From: Ricinus communis
Taxonomy: Eukaryota; Streptophyta; Magnoliopsida; Malpighiales; Euphorbiaceae
NCBI RefSeq assembly: GCF_019578655.1
Contig: NC_063265.1
Span: forward strand, 10,698,501 to 10,762,500
DNA: 64,000 nucleotides
Direction of reading: 5' to 3'
Shown here: piece by piece, positions 1 to 12,848 of the stretch
Layout: each line of letters starts with the position of its first letter
Position numbering within the stretch: position 1 is the first letter of the stretch
The notes under the pieces: model-generated
Database searches by the model: none
What the model was told of the DNA's origin: nothing
The model's input: the letters and a program-made list of their open reading frames with translations, nothing else
Made by a program: the position numbers and the translations under genes

Positions 1-3000
1 CTTTTCTTGTTAAATACTGCAAATCAAGTAAGTATTTCAAATGCTTTTATCTATTGTATTTTTTATGTGTTCCTAGTTCTTTTTGTAATTACAGCCATAA
101 TGTTGTTATTCTGTTTCAGCGTTCACTGGCTCAAACCCTTGTTCTTGGTGCTTCTGGAATGAGAAATTCAGATGCATCTAATCAGTGAGCCTTCTGCTTG
201 TTACCATATTGTCTACAATTTCTTTTTGTTTATTTTTCCTTTACACATTACTAGCTGTTAATATCTGTTCCTTTTTCTTGAAGATATGTAAGGGATCTCA
301 TGAGTCCTATGACAAATTATCTGGTGGAATTGTCTAAGAAGAGTAACCTCAAAAGTGTTGCTCAACAACCAGATGTCATATTATCAGTAAGAAATATGAA
401 ATTTTCTGGCTTATATTGCTCTATATTCACATATTATTCTACTTTGCTCAGAAGATATTGTAGCCAAATAACATCATGCACATTTGTGTAGGTCAGTTGC
501 TTGTTGGAGAGACTACGTGGAGCTGCTAGCGCCTCAGAACCTCGAAACCAGAGAGCTCTTTATGAGATGGGATTCTCTGTAATCAATCCTGTTCTGGTTC
601 TCCTTGACGTGTACAAACATGAGGTACTATAATATGTTGATCTATGTATATTCTTGTTCATGATAACCAGGTCACCTTGAATGCATCTTTTTTGTTTTAA
701 TTTCCAATTTCACCTTCTGAATCTTTAGTGCAAAGTTTAATGCACTTTTAAGAACTGGACTGGACTGGCCAGTTGAACTGGTTGAACTGAGAACCAGTGC
801 TCAATCCGGTACCAACCCCTTAAGTTCAAAAAAATGGGATCCGTTCAAACCTGAGTTTCACCGGTTGGACCGGCCTGTTCAAAGAAATAAAATTAGTAGG
901 TTTATCAGACTGGTTGGACCAAAAGTCCAACTATGTCTGGACCCTTGACTGGTTCAGTCACCTTCCCAAGTTTGAAAATATTGGTTCAATGCCTTCCTCT
1001 TTCTCACAATTTAGATGGAGAAGGGTCATTTTATGATGATTATTTTCCCACTTAACATATCCTATATGTTGTCTGATGATAGACTCTCAATTCTATTTAA
1101 TTTTACCATTTACAAAAACTTTTATTACTTACACTGCTTTGTCCTGAAAGATATGCAGTTGTTCGTCATAATAATTTCAATTTCTGCTCACACCAATTTG
1201 TATCTAAACCTAGTTGACTGCAAATTTTTTATATAGCTGAAAGGATTTAGTGGCTGGTGCTAATCTTTGATCATTGCTTAGTCTGCAGTTGTTTATATTC
1301 TACTTAAATTTGTTGTTGACTGGGTGGATGGGCAAATTTCCTACCTAGAGGCCCAAGAAACAGCTGCTATTGTCGATTTCTGCATGCGTTTGCTTCAGCT
1401 TTACTCCTCTCACAATATTGGCAAGGTGACTTTTCTGACTGCTTCTTGTGTCTGATGGAGGTAGCTCGTGCTTGTCCTAATAAACATACAGGCCGAAAGA
1501 ATATCTTCAACTTTGACCTTCCTTGAATTCCTTTTTTCCATAAAGATGTTGCATTTGCATTTATCAAGGCTGCTTTTACAATTTTGTTTTACTTTGTTCT
1601 GCTTTTCCATGATTATTTGCATGATTGTAATAATAGTTGTATTCTAGGGTTCTTCCCTTAAAAGAGCATTTTAAACATGATCCAATCAGAAGCAAATTAA
1701 AAGCACAAACTTTATAAATTTTTAAGAAAAAAGTTTCACCTGGGAAATAACGTTTGCATAGTTGGTGAAATGGTGAGTGGTAGTTGCTTTAACATGAGCA
1801 GGTTGGCTGTGTCAGCTCCAGGGAAATACACACCTAAGCACACAACTATGGGAAAGCAAAAAGCTAAAAAAAGAAGCACAAAGCTTGAGGAAAGAGTAAT
1901 CCTTATTTGCAGAAAGTAACATAACATAATAATAAATAACTATTGGTTTTTATAGAACCCAAAACCTAATCCTAATACCACTGAAATTAAGATATAGAAC
2001 CCAAAACCTAATCCTAATACCACTGGAATGAAGATCCCTAATTAGGAAAATATTATACTGATGCTGACAAGGAAAAATCTAACCCAATATTAAATAAGAT
2101 AGCTTTTATATATTTCTAATGAGAATAGAATTCCTGAATACTAAATCCTAAACTTCCTAAATAGATAATTACAAGAAAAACATCAATTTCATAACTAATA
2201 ATTAAATCACAATAATTCCTAAACTTGGAATTTTTTAACTTATTACAAGGATAGTTTAATTTGGCCTTCTTACAATGTGAGAAAGCCATATTTTTGCATA
2301 TTGTGTGAGCATTTTCATTTACCTTTCCATGGTTGTTTGTTTAGCACATAACAAGTGATATTTAGTTACTGTTAGAGCTTCAATGTGTAAAAACAAAAAA
2401 ATTTGTCTTGAGGACTGTTGCTTATTACTTCCAGGTTAATAATAAAAGATTATGTACTGTCACAATGTTCTTTTCTAAGTTTATTATATTCTCTTATGTG
2501 CTCTGCAGTTCATCTTTAGAATTGCCATTGGCTATATAATTTGATCGGGACTTTCACTCTATTGTTACGATAAGAATACCATCATAAATTCTTGACTGAT
2601 GATTACCAAGGTATTTTTGCTATTGACTTATCCCACTACGTCTCTTTTTTTCCAGATATCAGTGTCTCTTTCAAGCAGCTTGCTTAGTGAGGCACAGACA
2701 GAGAAATATAAAGATTTACTTGCTCTGCTTCAGCTTCTTTCAAGTCTTTGTTCAAAAGATCTGGTACCTGTTTTTGTCATTTGGCACAGACAGAAATATA
2801 TAGATTTTCTTCTTCTAATCTTATCTCAAAATCATGAATATTTCAGGTCGACTTCTCATCAGATCCCATCGAGGCGCAGGGGACAAACATATCTGAGGTA
2901 AACTTTTACTGAACCTGTATATAAAGATCAGGAGGTAGTTGGTTTATCATGGATTATTTTGCAGGTTGTTTATTTTGGTCTTCACATAGTTACCCCGTTG

Positions 3001-4610
3001 ATTTCTTTGGAGCTTCTGAAATACCCCAAGCTTTGTCATGATGTAAGTATTTTACTGATCATAAGATTAAGTTCTGGTGCTTTTATTGAGAAACTCACTA
3101 GTCTCTGTAATTTTGCAGTACTATTCGTTGCTGTCGCATATGTTGGAGGTTTATCCTGAAACAATTGCACGACTAAATAGTGAAGCTTTTGCCCATGTTC
3201 TTGGAACTCTTGATTTCGGTCTTCGCCACCAGGTGAATAATTGTTCTTTTGCCTTCAAATTTGAGGTGACAAGTATGTTCAAGTTGTGCTTTATTCTTTG
3301 TCATATTGTAGCAAGGTGTTTTACCAACTCTTACTTGAGCATGCTGCCTAATCCTTTCTTAGATCGTTGAATTTAGATGGATAGATAGAAAGTGTGGCAC
3401 ATATGCTTACATGTGGTTTCTTTATGACAATCTTACATGTAAAAGTTGTCTGCGGTGTCTTCTATTTTGTGAGAGATGCTCAGCTTTTGTAGCTAAGCTA
3501 TTAAGATTGTTTTTCTGGTGTAGGACACAGAAGTAGTGAGTATGTGCTTGAGAGCTCTTAAAGCTCTTGCTTCCTTCCACTACAAGGAGACACGTGCTGG
3601 CAAGATAGGCTTGGGCTCACATGCCATGAACTTTAAGGATCCGCAAGGCAATTTGCAGGAAGGCATCTTGAGTCGGTTTCTTAGATTGTTACTGCAGCTG
3701 CTCCTTTTCGAGGATTACAGGTAATTAGTTTGCTTCATTTGTATTGTTGACTGAAGGTTAACACTGATTTATTATGTGCAATCACTGGAGTTGATTAGTT
3801 GGTAAAATTCTTAAATGCATGCCTGAGGCTAATTTTGCTTCTGTTGCTATTGATGTTACATACTCTGAAGTTTTATCTGTTTGTGTTTCCAGCACTGATC
3901 TGGTAGGTTCTGCAGCAGATGCTCTGTTTCCATTGATCCTTTGTGAACAAGACCTATACCAGGTATTTCCTCCATTTCCTGACACGAGTCTAATCACTTG
4001 AAATGGCATTCCATTAACAGCAGCTATATTTTTATTAGTCATTTAGTTGAAAAGAGGTGATAGTGAAAAGGACTTCCTGAATAGCTTAATAGAGTTGATA
4101 TGCCTGCTATTCACGTCTGTATATGCACTTTTTTGAATTTATTTTGGAGTTCGTAAGTCGAGATTGATGATTCACGGTGGTGTCAAATACTTGATCTGCA
4201 TGCTTCTTTTATCTGTTAAAATTCGGTACATGAGCAATGATTTGCAGCCGTCATACCACAGCAGCTTCATTATTGATATAGTGCATGTTATTAGTCTCTC
4301 TGAGCCCTTGCTCCAGAAGTTCATCCAATCCAAAGCTCATAGACATTCATGTGTCGCTCTGCATGTCTTGTATAAGTGGATGGTTTCTGAGAGGCGGATG
4401 TGAATAACTTTTTGGGTGCAGAAATTAGTGAATGAGTTGATAGAGAGGCAAGCAAATCCAACACTCAAATCAAGACTCGCGAATGCATTATTCTCTCTCA
4501 CAAGCTCCAATCAGCTTTCATCCTCTCTAGATCGTATGAATTACCAAAGGTTCAGGAAGAATGTTAACAACTTCCTGATTGAAGTCCGTGGGTTTTTGCG
4601 GACAATGTGA
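1..4610 (+). CDS. XPO4: Exportin-4 (C-terminal part; 12 exons, 5' end outside window)
   Basis: Exportin-4 is a karyopherin-beta nuclear transport receptor. Exons read in one frame at 1-27, 120-184, 284-386, 492-623, 1282-1425, 2656-2763, 2847-2897, 2965-3042, 3119-3232, 3524-3720, 3893-3962 and 4422-4610 (TGA), all with GT donors and AG acceptors. Together they encode the last 425 residues. Recognisable family stretches include YVRDLMSPMTNYLVELSKK, LRGAASASEPRNQRALYEMG, YFGLHIVTPLISLELLKYPK, FHYKETRAGKIGLGSHAMNF and the end RKNVNNFLIEVRGFLRTM. The protein is all alpha-helical HEAT-type repeat. No motif here is catalytic; identity rests on whole-length resemblance to plant XPO4. The N-terminal importin-beta domain must lie upstream. 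Introns 623-1282 and 1425-2656 are long and hold repeat debris. The gene converges on RBM42. Family assignment is firm; exact exon ends are hand-placed. Confidence 0.93.
740..975. repeat. Degenerate dispersed repeat in an XPO4 intron
   Basis: This stretch of the intron between the exons ending at 623 and starting at 1282 is built from many short variants of ACTGGTTGAAC and CCGGTTGGACCGG on both strands. It is locally richer in G and C than the intron around it. Such GGTTCAACCGG-rich sequence is common in degenerate plant transposon ends. I see no clear terminal repeats or target duplication, so the family is unknown. Confidence 0.4.
1951..2034. repeat. 42-bp perfect-spaced tandem duplication in XPO4 intron
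   Basis: Two adjacent copies of a 42-bp unit beginning TATAGAACCCAAAACCTAAT start at 1951 and 1993. They differ at only a few positions near their 3' ends. They lie in the 1.2-kb intron 1426-2655, inside AT-rich sequence that looks like inserted repeat material (about 1700-2250). No coding potential is seen. Confidence 0.75.
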
Positions 4611-7556
4611 CGTGCAATCCGTGATGTAATCTTTTGGATGTTCTTTTTGTGATTGTTTTTGCTCTGTTGTTGCAAGAGTAAAGTTTTGAAATTAGTGGAA
4701 CATCCCAGTTTTTGTTATAGATTACCTGCCTTTTCAGATACAAAAATAAGATAGGAGAGAAAAATAGTTGGATGTCGTTTAATTGGCCTGTAGACGAGAA
4801 TATGTAGATCTACCAAATGGAATGCTCCACTAAGTGTGTTGTCTGGTAACAATATGTGGCAACATTCCAGTATAGGAATCTAAGCTTCTTATTCTCTTAT
4901 GCTTGTTACATATACTTCTAGCAATACCACGAGTATTCTTTGAGCTTACCCTCATAAACTCGTCTATAGGCCCAATGCATCAGTAGAAAATGTTTGATGG
5001 CGTTGAGCTTACTACTGGCCCTGGAAACAAGCAATTCTTATAATATATGGATTCCGGTCCACGATTCTACATGGACTGAAGTTCAAAAACACGTGTGGTG
5101 TGTGGTGAGAGAAAGTGTAAAATGCGTGTCATTTTCTTTCTAAAACTGTACAAGGCGAGAACTTTTGTTTCTATTTCTTCATTTATTTTTTAAAATTATA
5201 ATAAAATGAATTGATAAAAATAATATTATATTAAAATCATATATTAAATAAATTTCTTTATATATTTATACAAATTAGTCGTTTATTTGTGTTATATGAT
5301 TGTTGTAATTATTTTACTGTCATTATTTTAAAAAAAAAAAAAATTAACATGGATATTAACTTTTGACACATGCGATTTTTATTTTTTTAAATTATGATAA
5401 AATGAATCTAAAAATAATATTATATGAAATCATATGTGTCATAATATAATAACACATGTCAAAAGTCTTTATTAGACCATATATAAATTAATATCTTTTT
5501 GTTCATTTACATATACTAAAATATTTATTTTCTATATGTATAATATCCATTAGATGTAATATTTTATAATAATTAATTTTTTTATATTTAAATATTTATT
5601 ATATGTAAACTCAATATTCATTATGATTAATGTTCATGTTCATATCATTTTATGTATTATTCATCAGTGCTAATATTAATGTTTGTTATCTGGTACTATA
5701 ATATTCATTGCCTATATATTTATGAAAGTCTGTTGTTTTTGTGATGCATATTGAAAATCATACCCATTCATTCAAATAAACATATATATAATATAAATAT
5801 AACTTAAACCGCTATTACATAGTTGATAAATAAAAAAAAAATCAAGCTAAAGAATATGAACATCAAGTTCACAGGTAATGAATATTTAAATACAAAGGAA
5901 ATGAATGATTATAAAATATTATATCTAATAAACATTATAATATAAAAAATGAATATTTTAGTATATGTAAATGAACAAAAAATATTAATATGTACCTGAT
6001 CTAATAAAAACTCTTTGTACTTGTTACTATATTTTGACACGTAACTTTTATTTTGACACGCGTACTTATTATTGATATAAAAATTCAAGTTTATATATAA
6101 TTTTATAATTTTTCTATTAATTTATTGATAAATTTTGTATTATTGTACTAATAAACTCTTAAAATATAAAAAGATTAAAAAAGACATTACTTCTAAAATA
6201 TTATAAATAATTATAAAATATTAAAAATTCTATTTAATTTTATATATAAATTTAATTTATATTATTATTTAAAATCAAAATAATTACAACAGTCATATAA
6301 CACGCGGGTAAATGACTATAAGTGATGATATAAAATTGAGATAAAACATGCTAATTAATAATAAACAGAATCATGTATGTATATAAGTTTTATAATTTAG
6401 TTTACATAAGTAAAAAAAATAATTAAAAAATATTAAAAAATACACAAGTTTAATCTAAATTAAATAAATAAAATAAAAAATTAAACATACACTCTTAAAC
6501 CATCTTATTCTAAAAAGATTATCATAGATCTTTGAATTATTTTATATTTATTAAATTTTTTAATTACTTAATAATTCTAAGAAATAAAAGAATTAATTAA
6601 TTTAGTCTAATTTTAATAATTTAAACTAATCTAGGAGTTCTTTAACTTATTTTAATAATTATCTAATTAACAAAATCAAAATACAAATAAAGAAAAGAAA
6701 GTTATCAGAATTAAAAAAAAAAATTACAAGGTCCAAAATCAAAGTAAAAGAAAAATAGCAGAAGTTAGACTCAAAATCAAAAAGCACGGTAACCATTATC
6801 CAAATAGTACGTGTATAAAATAATATAATCTTTCAAAAACATCGTCGTTTGGACTCCTGGACCATATATAATCTACCAAAAACAAGGGCTGTTGCAAATT
6901 TTTAATTATTTTATTTCATTAATTTTTAAGAACTTTTCAAAGTCAAACATTGTTTTCACCCTGTAATTTTTTTTAATATACTTTTTCTTTCATTTTTTTA
7001 GATTTATAGTAATTGTTTTTCATCTGTTTTTTAATTATTTTATCTAAAATTAACAAAAAAATTGAAAATTATATATTTTTAATATTTTAACACTGTAAAG
7101 AAAATACTGTAAATTTATATTTTTTTTCTTAATAATTATGCAGTAGCTCCTAATGGTAAACCAGGCACCCGGGTTTGCTCAGTCCTAATTAACTGATCTT
7201 AATAATAAAAAGGATCGATTGATTTATCCAATTTTAAGAATCCACTCCACTTATTCCTAGAAGGTTGCCTTTACTGTCATTCCTGTTACACGTGAAATAC
7301 ATTTGCCTCATGTGAGCGCTTGCGCCGATAAACTTGTCACCCCTATTTTCACATATACGAAATACACATGGCCTCTATCGATACAAAATAAGTGTTATTT
7401 CCATGTAATCTTGAAGCAAGAAAACTACAAAAGATGTCATTTCCTCGGATTTTTAATCTAAATTATATCACATAATGGTTCTGCATATGCCTGCCGGGTA
7501 TCAATGTGAAAGGTACAAGTGATCGAGGTACGAGTGATCGAATCAAAATCCCAATG
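4611..7556. other. Intergenic spacer between convergent XPO4 and RBM42
   Basis: The XPO4 3' untranslated region occupies roughly the first 100-200 bases, up to about 4.75 kb. From about 5.16 to 7.1 kb the DNA is extremely AT-rich with no coding exon on either strand. A ~1 kb inverted-repeat element (separate entry) sits at 5275-6325. The RBM42 3' untranslated region should lie at about 7.3-7.55 kb. Nothing else is recognised. Confidence 0.7.
5275..6325. mobile_element. Inverted-repeat (foldback/MITE-like) element, ~1.05 kb
   Basis: The left arm (about 5275-5580) and the right arm (about 5905-6325) are reverse complements with scattered mismatches. Clear matching blocks are GTGTTATATGATTGTTGTAA at 5289 against the complement of a block near 6283-6302, and GTTCATTTACATATACTAAA at about 5500 against the complement of a block near 5955-5975. 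The outer ends approximate TAGTCRTTTA. The centre near 5740 has no reading frame, so the element is non-autonomous. A ~58-bp direct repeat (about 5186-5243 and 5383-5440) overlaps the left arm and suggests nested duplication. I could not identify a target-site duplication, so superfamily and exact ends are open. Confidence 0.6.
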
Positions 7557-10396
7557 TTATGCTATTTGATGGGTCCATCTTGATGCCACATTGTATCTGT
7601 CACTTATGCAATACACTCTTTTTAGAAGGCTTCGGTTTCTTCTGATGTTGGCTCTGTCAACATCATAAAAAAGAAGAAAACGGCAATCCACGAAAGGGTA
7701 AAAATTAGTTAAAGCATTCTGCTATATTGCTCCCTCTTCTCACATTTGGGGAAGCCCGTTGAAGTGCAAAACACGCAAACACGAGGAGAGAGGAGATAAC
7801 TAAACATGACTGGGAAAGGACTAGTTCTGAAAGAATCATATACCTACTAAACAAAAAAGTGGAGAAATTACCTTCTGTTTTTCTAGTGCCTCATAGTCTG
7901 TTCTTTCCTTCCAATTGCTCTTGCGTAACTTAATAGGCCGATTTCCAACATATTTACCTGAATCAACGTTATATCAAAGTCAATTATTTCCAAAATATTA
8001 ATCCTCTCTTTGCATTTTCCATATCTTCTTTCTATGATTGACAATAAAATCCCCTTGACCTCTTACTCTCGGAAGTACAAATAACAGAGATGCAGCTATA
8101 AACCAAAACATAGAAAAGAAAGGAGAGTTGAAGGCTCATAATAGGGGACTCAAAACTACCAGAATCCGTCTCCTCCAATTAGCACACTATAGCATAATTA
8201 CAACATACCAAATGCCAGAAATAGGCACAACTACAAAGGACGAAAATGATTAAAGTTAACTCACCGTTCATCTCCTTAAGAGCTGCTGCAAGGTCGGAAG
8301 GGTTGCAAAAGCTAACAAATCCGTAGCCCTTGGTTTTGCCAGTCCGCTTATCTCTGACCACCTATAATGTGATAACATAAAAGGCATAAACACAAACTGA
8401 TAACATAAAAGACAAACAGAAACGAGCAACAAAACAAATCCCAAGATCTGGACTTGATTACAGAGTAGAAGGTCCAGATAGATATCCTAGGCATCAGCCA
8501 TAGTGTTCTCTCAAGAGAGAGGAAGAACCCAAATCACAGAAAGCTTTACAATGATAATATGACAAATATACCAAGCTAGCACACAAAGGTGCCAACAGAG
8601 AGATGCGCAAGGAAAAAAACGTATAACCTAAGCAGTCAACCACAGCCACAAATTCCTTGCACCATTCTCCATATAAGACAATCACTTAAAGAAAAAAATA
8701 AAATAAAATAAAATAAAATAAACAAATGCAGAGGTCGTCAGATCATTGTATTACACCAGGCCACAAGCCACAAGCCACACATGACAGATAATTTTGCAAT
8801 TCTTTCAAAACTACATTCTGGAGACCACACTAAATTTATAACATATACAATAAAACAACTTTAGGAAACATCAAATGCAGAAATATCCAAATCGGATGAG
8901 CTCATTCTGGTGGAAAGCTAGATATGATTATAAATTAAATGTGAGAAAGCAAAAAGGTAAATGCAAACAGGAAGGCCTTGACTTATTCCTAGAGGACATA
9001 TACATAAGTTCCACATAATGGTCTTGTATCTAAGAGCCAAATGCAAACCACTATCCAATCTACAAGTATAATAGTATATGCCTGTACAATTTTGAGATGA
9101 AAAATTTAAGGCTAACGCAAACCATTCCATCAATTAACAACTTGCAAACTATTCACGAATCAGGTATGCAAACAATATGTAGATTGGAGATAAAACCTAC
9201 CTTAAAGGACACTAAACATACAAGTGCTCTGTGCGCTTCAAAGAAAAATCTGAAGAGGAAATATAGGATGTTGACATATGCGAAAAAATAACTCAAATTG
9301 AAAAATTCAAAATATGTTGAGATATGCAAAAAAAAAAGTAAAAATTTAGAGTTATTTATATTGAAACATTCAAGAAATGAAGGCAGACAACCACTTACTC
9401 TGGCCATGTTAAAGGAAGGAAACCTTGAAAATGCTTTTGAAAGAACATCATCATTCACCTCATTACCAAGATCACCACAAAATAGGCGATAATCATCTGC
9501 AATATGTAACTAGAGTTAGAACAAGTAAGTGAAAATATAAAGATAAAAAAAAAACATAAATAAATAAAAAGGGTAGGATGAATTATACTTTCAGGCCACT
9601 CTGCAAGCGTAGGATCCTCCCAAGACTGGCCAGCAGCTTTTCGAGGAACAGCTTTCTTTTTGGTTTCAGCTTTGTGCTCAATTTCACTGCTAGCAAGTGC
9701 AGCTTTCACACCTTCAAGTGCTTCAGGTGTAATTGTTTGTGCATCCCTTTGGAACAACTGTTGCGCCTGTTGAAATACACTACTAGATTACTAGATTATA
9801 CACTTGAATGTATCTTCCAATTCCAAACACAAACTTAGATCATTATATGCATAAATAAATACATAGCATAAGCATGTATATTTAAAACAACAAAATATGC
9901 ATTTTCAATTATTTAAACCTAAATTCCTTCCACATGATTAAACAAACCAATTTTTAAGGTAAAATTTAGTTTAAAAGATGTTAACTTAACTAATAATACT
10001 AAGCAGTTTTTAAACAATTAAAGCAAATTAAAATAATACAAATAAAACCCTTAAATCCTCATGTTTTTATAACACAGGCATCCTTCAACTTAAATTTGTG
10101 TAACTATAACAACAAAACCCTAAAAAACACAAAACCAAAACCGAATGGAAATTAAGAACAAAAATGAAAAAAAGAAACATATGACTGCAAACCTGTTGGT
10201 ATTGAGGTAAAGTGTAGACGGATCCAACCGGAGCGCTATAGACCGGTGCGACAACGGGTTGAACGGGGGCGTAGGGTTGGAGCGGGGGTTGTTGGAGATG
10301 AAATGGCAATGGGAAAATGGAATTATTTGGTGTTGGTGTTGTCGTTGTTGTGTATGTGAATTGCGACGATGAAGAGGCTGATGGTGGTATCGACAT
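7557..10396 (-). CDS. RBM42: RNA-binding protein 42-like (single RRM), six exons
   Basis: Exons (minus) are 10396-10193, 9766-9589, 9496-9399, 8361-8265, 7957-7872 and 7655-7557, giving 253 residues with phases that close. The first ~70 residues are a Pro/Ser/Thr-rich low-complexity region (start MSIPPSASSSSQFTYT). A Lys/Ala-rich linker follows. The RRM spans roughly residues 140-215, with RNP2 RLFCGDL and RNP1 KGYGFVSF. The tail is basic (IKLRKSNWKERTDYEALEKQ). The family is nuclear; RBM42 homologs are reported to interact with hnRNP K or spliceosomal proteins, and plant copies are linked to splicing of stress transcripts. An upstream in-frame ATG at 10417 exists, but the 10396 start matches the family better. 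The last exon is odd: an A7 tract puts the expected ending KSVLHK-stop out of frame, so the predicted end is a 20-residue non-conserved tail. That end is uncertain. Confidence 0.9.
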
Positions 10397-10431
10397 TGAG
10401 ATTCTATTGCAATTCAATTCAAATTCAAAAC

Positions 10432-10439
10432 TAGGGTTT
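10432..10439 (-). promoter_or_regulatory. Telo-box in RBM42 5' leader
   Basis: On the minus strand the sequence reads AAACCCTAG, 36 bases upstream of the RBM42 start codon. The telo-box AAACCCTA is a known plant promoter/leader element bound by TRB-type MYB-histone proteins and enriched near starts of housekeeping genes. Function here is inferred from motif and position only. Confidence 0.55.
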
Positions 10440-11148
10440 CAAAATGAAGGTTGCTCTTATTTCACTTTCTTCTTTTGGTTTTTCTTTTTTCGGAATCGAT
10501 AGTTCTAGAGGTTTAGAGATATTTTATTATATTTTATATCTAAACGTCTATCTTAATTTTAACTACCGAGTTTATATTTTTAATATATTCTAATTATTTT
10601 TAAGATTTAATTTTTTTAACATGTAATTCTATTTAATTAGTCCACATATCTGTATATCAGATATTTAAATATCATGAAAAGTTAAATATTTATTAAATTA
10701 AGTCATTTTTAAATAATAAAAGTTGTATTTATATATATTATTAGATAAAACTAAAATATAGTACTTCAAAATAAATAAAATTTAAGTATTTAAATATTTA
10801 ATCCATTTATCTTATAATATTATCTAATAAATTAGTTAATAATGAGTTTTTCTTCAAAAAACATTGAGGCATTAAAATAATAAAATAACATTAATTAAAA
10901 TATATGATTAAATTAAAAATATTGAAATTAATAAATGAAAATTTATAAAGACCTTTATGAGGAATAAGTAAATGAAGTGGTATAACCATAAACTAAAATA
11001 TAAAATCGAATGACTGATTTCAGAATAATTGTCCTAATTCAAATGGATGGGTATTCCAACACTTAAAAGGTGAATACTCCAAAATTTATAATTATCTCTT
11101 TTAACACCTGCAATTTAGATCCGTTTCTATAATACTATTTTTGAAACG

Positions 11149-11745
11149 TGTTTGATTGAGATCTAATTTATATAACCCATTTATAAATTTAAAATTTATA
11201 TATTCTGAATATAATAAAAATTAATATAAAATTTATAGAATTAAATTTGTTATAAATTAAACTAAATTCTAATAAAGTATATAAAAAAATTTTAAAATAA
11301 ATTTTACATTAATAAGTTTATATATTTTATAAAAATAAATATCTTTTTTAATTTTATCATTTATATTCTACTTTTTTTTTCTTATGTCTTTTTTCAAATG
11401 GAATAAGTTTTTTATAAATTTTAACTAAATAAGGTGTTAAAGTTAAGTCAAACTCTAGTTAACTAGTAATTTCACTTTGACTTGATTAAATCTATAATGA
11501 GCGGTGAGTAAAATTATTATTTTATAAAAATTAATATTATGTTTAGTTGAAATTCATTAAAAGATTTATTTCATAAAATGAATATTCTATCTATTCTTGT
11601 AGAATTTAGTTTAGTTATAATCAATTTGACACAAATTTTAAATATATAGAATTGTAAATTGACTTTCACTTTGTTTAAAATACATCAACTTTAAATTTAT
11701 AAATAAATTCCATAATTTTTATAGATTCAATCAAATATAATGTAA
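11149..11745. mobile_element. MITE-like inverted-repeat element, ~0.6 kb
   Basis: Left end 11149-11222 reads outward as TGTTTGATTGAGATCTAATT followed by a block containing ATTTATAAATTTAAA. The right end about 11668-11740, read on the minus strand, gives TATTTGATTGAATCTATAAA followed by the same ATTTATAAATTTAAA block. The arms match with gaps over ~70 bases. The interior is AT-rich and non-coding. No target-site duplication is assigned. Confidence 0.5.
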
Positions 11746-12848
11746 GCGTTTAAACTTATGTTTAGATTTGATATATTTATGTCTAATATAAAAATATTAA
11801 ACAGATATAGATATATCCATATTATTTAAATATTTAGTTAAATTTAAATTTAGATGGCATTTAAAAAATAATTAAATTAAATCTTGATTTTCAATCTCAT
11901 GAAATATAAAATTATTATAATAAATTGTTATAGAAAATATAAAATAAATAAATTAAAAGATGCAATAAAGTTATCTTTTTAGGAAATTATAGATTTTACA
12001 ATTTTTTTTATCTAAAATTTTAATTCATTACATTATTTGAACCGAAATTGAACTGTATTAAAAAATTATAATGAATCGAAATTATAAACTGGTTTTGAAC
12101 TGTTTGGCCGTTAACCGTGAATCAAACCTTTTATATGCAGGCAAACTTAAAGTTGACTTCTCAATAAATTTTGACCTCATGGTTCATGAATGGTCATCGA
12201 TCAATTCAAGCCCTTGGCCTGGTCTACCCATAATCGATAACCCATTCAGGCAGTGCTTGATTTTAAGAGTAAAACCTCACTGCTGAAGAGGGAATAGTTA
12301 GAGCAGTTTGGTTTAGTTAATAGGTGGTAGTTAATTTATATAAGTGTTGGTAAATATTTTTAAATTGTTATTGTTAGTATGTAAAATTATCAATACAAGT
12401 ATGATTTATATTTAATTTATAATATATTGATAAAAAATATATGAAAACATTATATAGAATAAATATTTAATAAAAATTGAATATATAATTATAATAAAAA
12501 TTATTAAACAAAGTACATATTTATTATGCCTGTTTAGTATTTTTTTTTATTGATACGTGCATATATAATTTAATTATAGATATTAGTTTAAATTGACAAG
12601 TCAAGATAAATATGAAAAATGCACGTGAGAGAAACATAAATAAAATTATAATGTATTATGAATAAAATAAAAATATGTATTGTAAACAAATATAATTTAA
12701 AAAGATAATTTAGATAATTAATATATATAATAATTATTTTATATGTATAGAATTGATGTCATTTGTTGGCCAAAAGCTCTTAAGAGGAGTTGATTCTATC
12801 AACTGCTATTTTAGTTTAAATGAACTACCAACAGATGATATTAAGAGC

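Noticed and set aside
1015..1236. Plus-strand 73-codon frame in XPO4
   Set aside because: It lies wholly inside an intron between exons that join in frame, and its translation is a random hydrophobic mix.
9153..9458. Minus-strand 101-codon frame inside RBM42
   Set aside because: Only its first part (the RRM start NDDVLSKAFSRFPSFNMAR) is real exon; the rest runs through the intron past a good GTAAGT donor.
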